20,022 nucleotides of DNA from NCBI GenBank assembly GCA_938049325.1, contig CALICC010000196.1, positions 1-20,022 on the forward strand. Direction: 5' to 3'. A program made the translations under genes and the position numbers. The DNA is from an uncultured Ilumatobacter sp. (GTDB lineage Bacteria; Actinomycetota; Acidimicrobiia; Acidimicrobiales; Ilumatobacteraceae). The notes beneath the pieces were generated by a model. That model worked only from the letters and a program-made list of their open reading frames with translations, made no database searches and was not told the origin of the DNA. Positions 19,453 to 20,022 of this stretch are shown one piece after another. Each line of letters opens with the position of its first letter. Position 1 is the stretch's first letter.

Positions 19453-20022
19453 CAGTGAGATCCAATTCCGCTGAGCGGGAGCCAATCGAGCGGGGTTCCC
19501 GTGGGTATGTCGCCCATCTCATCGAGTAGGTCGCCGATGTCGCCTCGGAGGCGGTCGGCGAGTTCGAGCTCGGCCAGCGGACCTCGACGTTTACGCGGAG
19601 GTCGGGTCGCTGGCCCGATCTCGACGCGAGCTCGACGGGCGAACGGACTCGACGATGCTGCGGCCGGAAAGACGCGAGTGCCGGTGGCGAGCGCGGCGTT
19701 GACGAGCGTGTGGTCGATTGCTCCGACCGCGCGTGAACCTCGGGTCGATGCCGCGGTCACGACGACGACCTCGTTTGCGCGCAGCGCTCCAGCCAGCTCG
19801 TCGGGGTGATCGAGGAGTCCACCGATTCGCCGGTTGAACATGCCCCGTTGTGTGCGGCCCGGATGCACGAGGAAGCGCACCGGTCGATCGATGGCTTCGC
19901 TCACGGCAAAGGCGGTGAAAATCGCGCTCGATGCCATGAGCGGGGAGTTGACCACGATCAAGGCACCCGCCCGTTTGGGCAGATGTTGATCGCCGCCGGT
20001 CGATACGTCCCACCGGAGTTGG
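19452..20022 (-). CDS. Degenerate PlsC-like glycerolipid acyltransferase, 5' end off window
   Basis: The frame is open from the right edge to the stop at 19452-19454, so about 189 C-terminal residues are seen and the true start lies beyond the window. The pattern follows 1-acyl-glycerol-3-phosphate acyltransferases: LPKRAGALIVVNSPLMASS at the position of motif I, FNRRIGGLLDHPDEL at motif II, LRANEVVVVTAASTRGSRAVGAI at motif III and ARVEIGPATRPPRKRRGPLAELELADRLRGDIGDLLDEM as the usual end. But the catalytic HX4D is Ser/Ser (NSPLMAS) and the PEGTR motif is AASTR, so it is probably not an active acyltransferase. A TTG at 19961 is an internal codon, not a likely start. It is the first seen gene of the minus operon and overlaps the hydrolase by one base. 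The family call is moderately sure. Confidence 0.5.
   Translation of the reverse strand, partial: QLRWDVSTGGDQHLPKRAGALIVVNSPLMASSAIFTAFAVSEAIDRPVRFLVHPGRTQRGMFNRRIGGLLDHPDELAGALRANEVVVVTAASTRGSRAVGAIDHTLVNAALATGTRVFPAAASSSPFARRARVEIGPATRPPRKRRGPLAELELADRLRGDIGDLLDEMGDIPTGTPLDWLPLSGIGSH

Noticed and set aside
1..20022. CRISPR arrays, tRNA/rRNA genes, insertion sequences, integrases, defence or phage modules
   Set aside because: I looked for regular repeats, cloverleaf arms, transposase motifs and restriction or toxin-type proteins on both strands and found none.

Overview
The window looks like chromosomal core DNA from a high-GC actinobacterium. The best guess is the class Acidimicrobiia (Ilumatobacter-like), by inference only: an MshA-type mycothiol glycosyltransferase with a YbjN partner, an RsiG-family protein, a rex-hemA-hemC-hemD order, strong G/C third-position bias and frequent GTG starts. 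I see no tRNA, rRNA, insertion sequence, integrase, CRISPR array or phage gene. Coding density is high and most genes are on the + strand.

Layout. (1) 3-305, minus: a small membrane protein, divergent from (2) a + operon at 380-2919: a MoaD/ThiS-like ubiquitin fold protein, an RsiG-like c-di-GMP-binding anti-sigma homologue, mshA and a YbjN-domain protein. (3) A strong two-tier hairpin, then proC (3069-3860). (4) A 224-bp gap with a candidate terminator, a TANNNT promoter and a run of RNA-like hairpins, leading to a SAM hydroxide adenosyltransferase (DUF62) gene (4085-4975). (5) A 27-codon membrane smORF (5030-5113) abutting an acyl-CoA synthetase (5114-6622). (6) A Rex operator and rex-hemA-hemC-hemD (6709-10349), which links NADH/NAD+ sensing to the early tetrapyrrole pathway. 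(7) A convergent pair of cell-surface-type proteins (10455-12911 + and 12960-14192 -) that separates hemD from (8) hemB-hemL (14329-16739). (9) A secreted or membrane-anchored protein of unknown function (16804-17541). (10) A minus-strand three-gene operon: a degenerate PlsC-like acyltransferase cut by the right edge, an alpha/beta hydrolase and a renalase-like FAD oxidoreductase.

How the genes fit together. hemA, hemL, hemB, hemC and hemD together take glutamyl-tRNA to uroporphyrinogen III by the C5 route. Only the gltX step and the later steps are missing from the window. The Rex operator overlaps the -35 region of the rex-hem promoter, as expected for autoregulation. MshA starts synthesis of mycothiol, the actinobacterial low-molecular-weight thiol, so redox balance is a second theme.

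The most unusual observations are: a recurring TANNNT -10-like box 6-9 nt before the start codon of most first genes, suggesting leaderless mRNAs; a MoaD-like protein whose two glycine codons are also the Shine-Dalgarno sequence of the next gene and whose diglycine is followed by two extra residues; an RsiG-like protein with one near-canonical and one altered ligand motif; a possible structured RNA ahead of the DUF62 gene; an unannotated-size 27-aa membrane peptide gene; and a HemL with a regular four-cysteine N-terminal extension.
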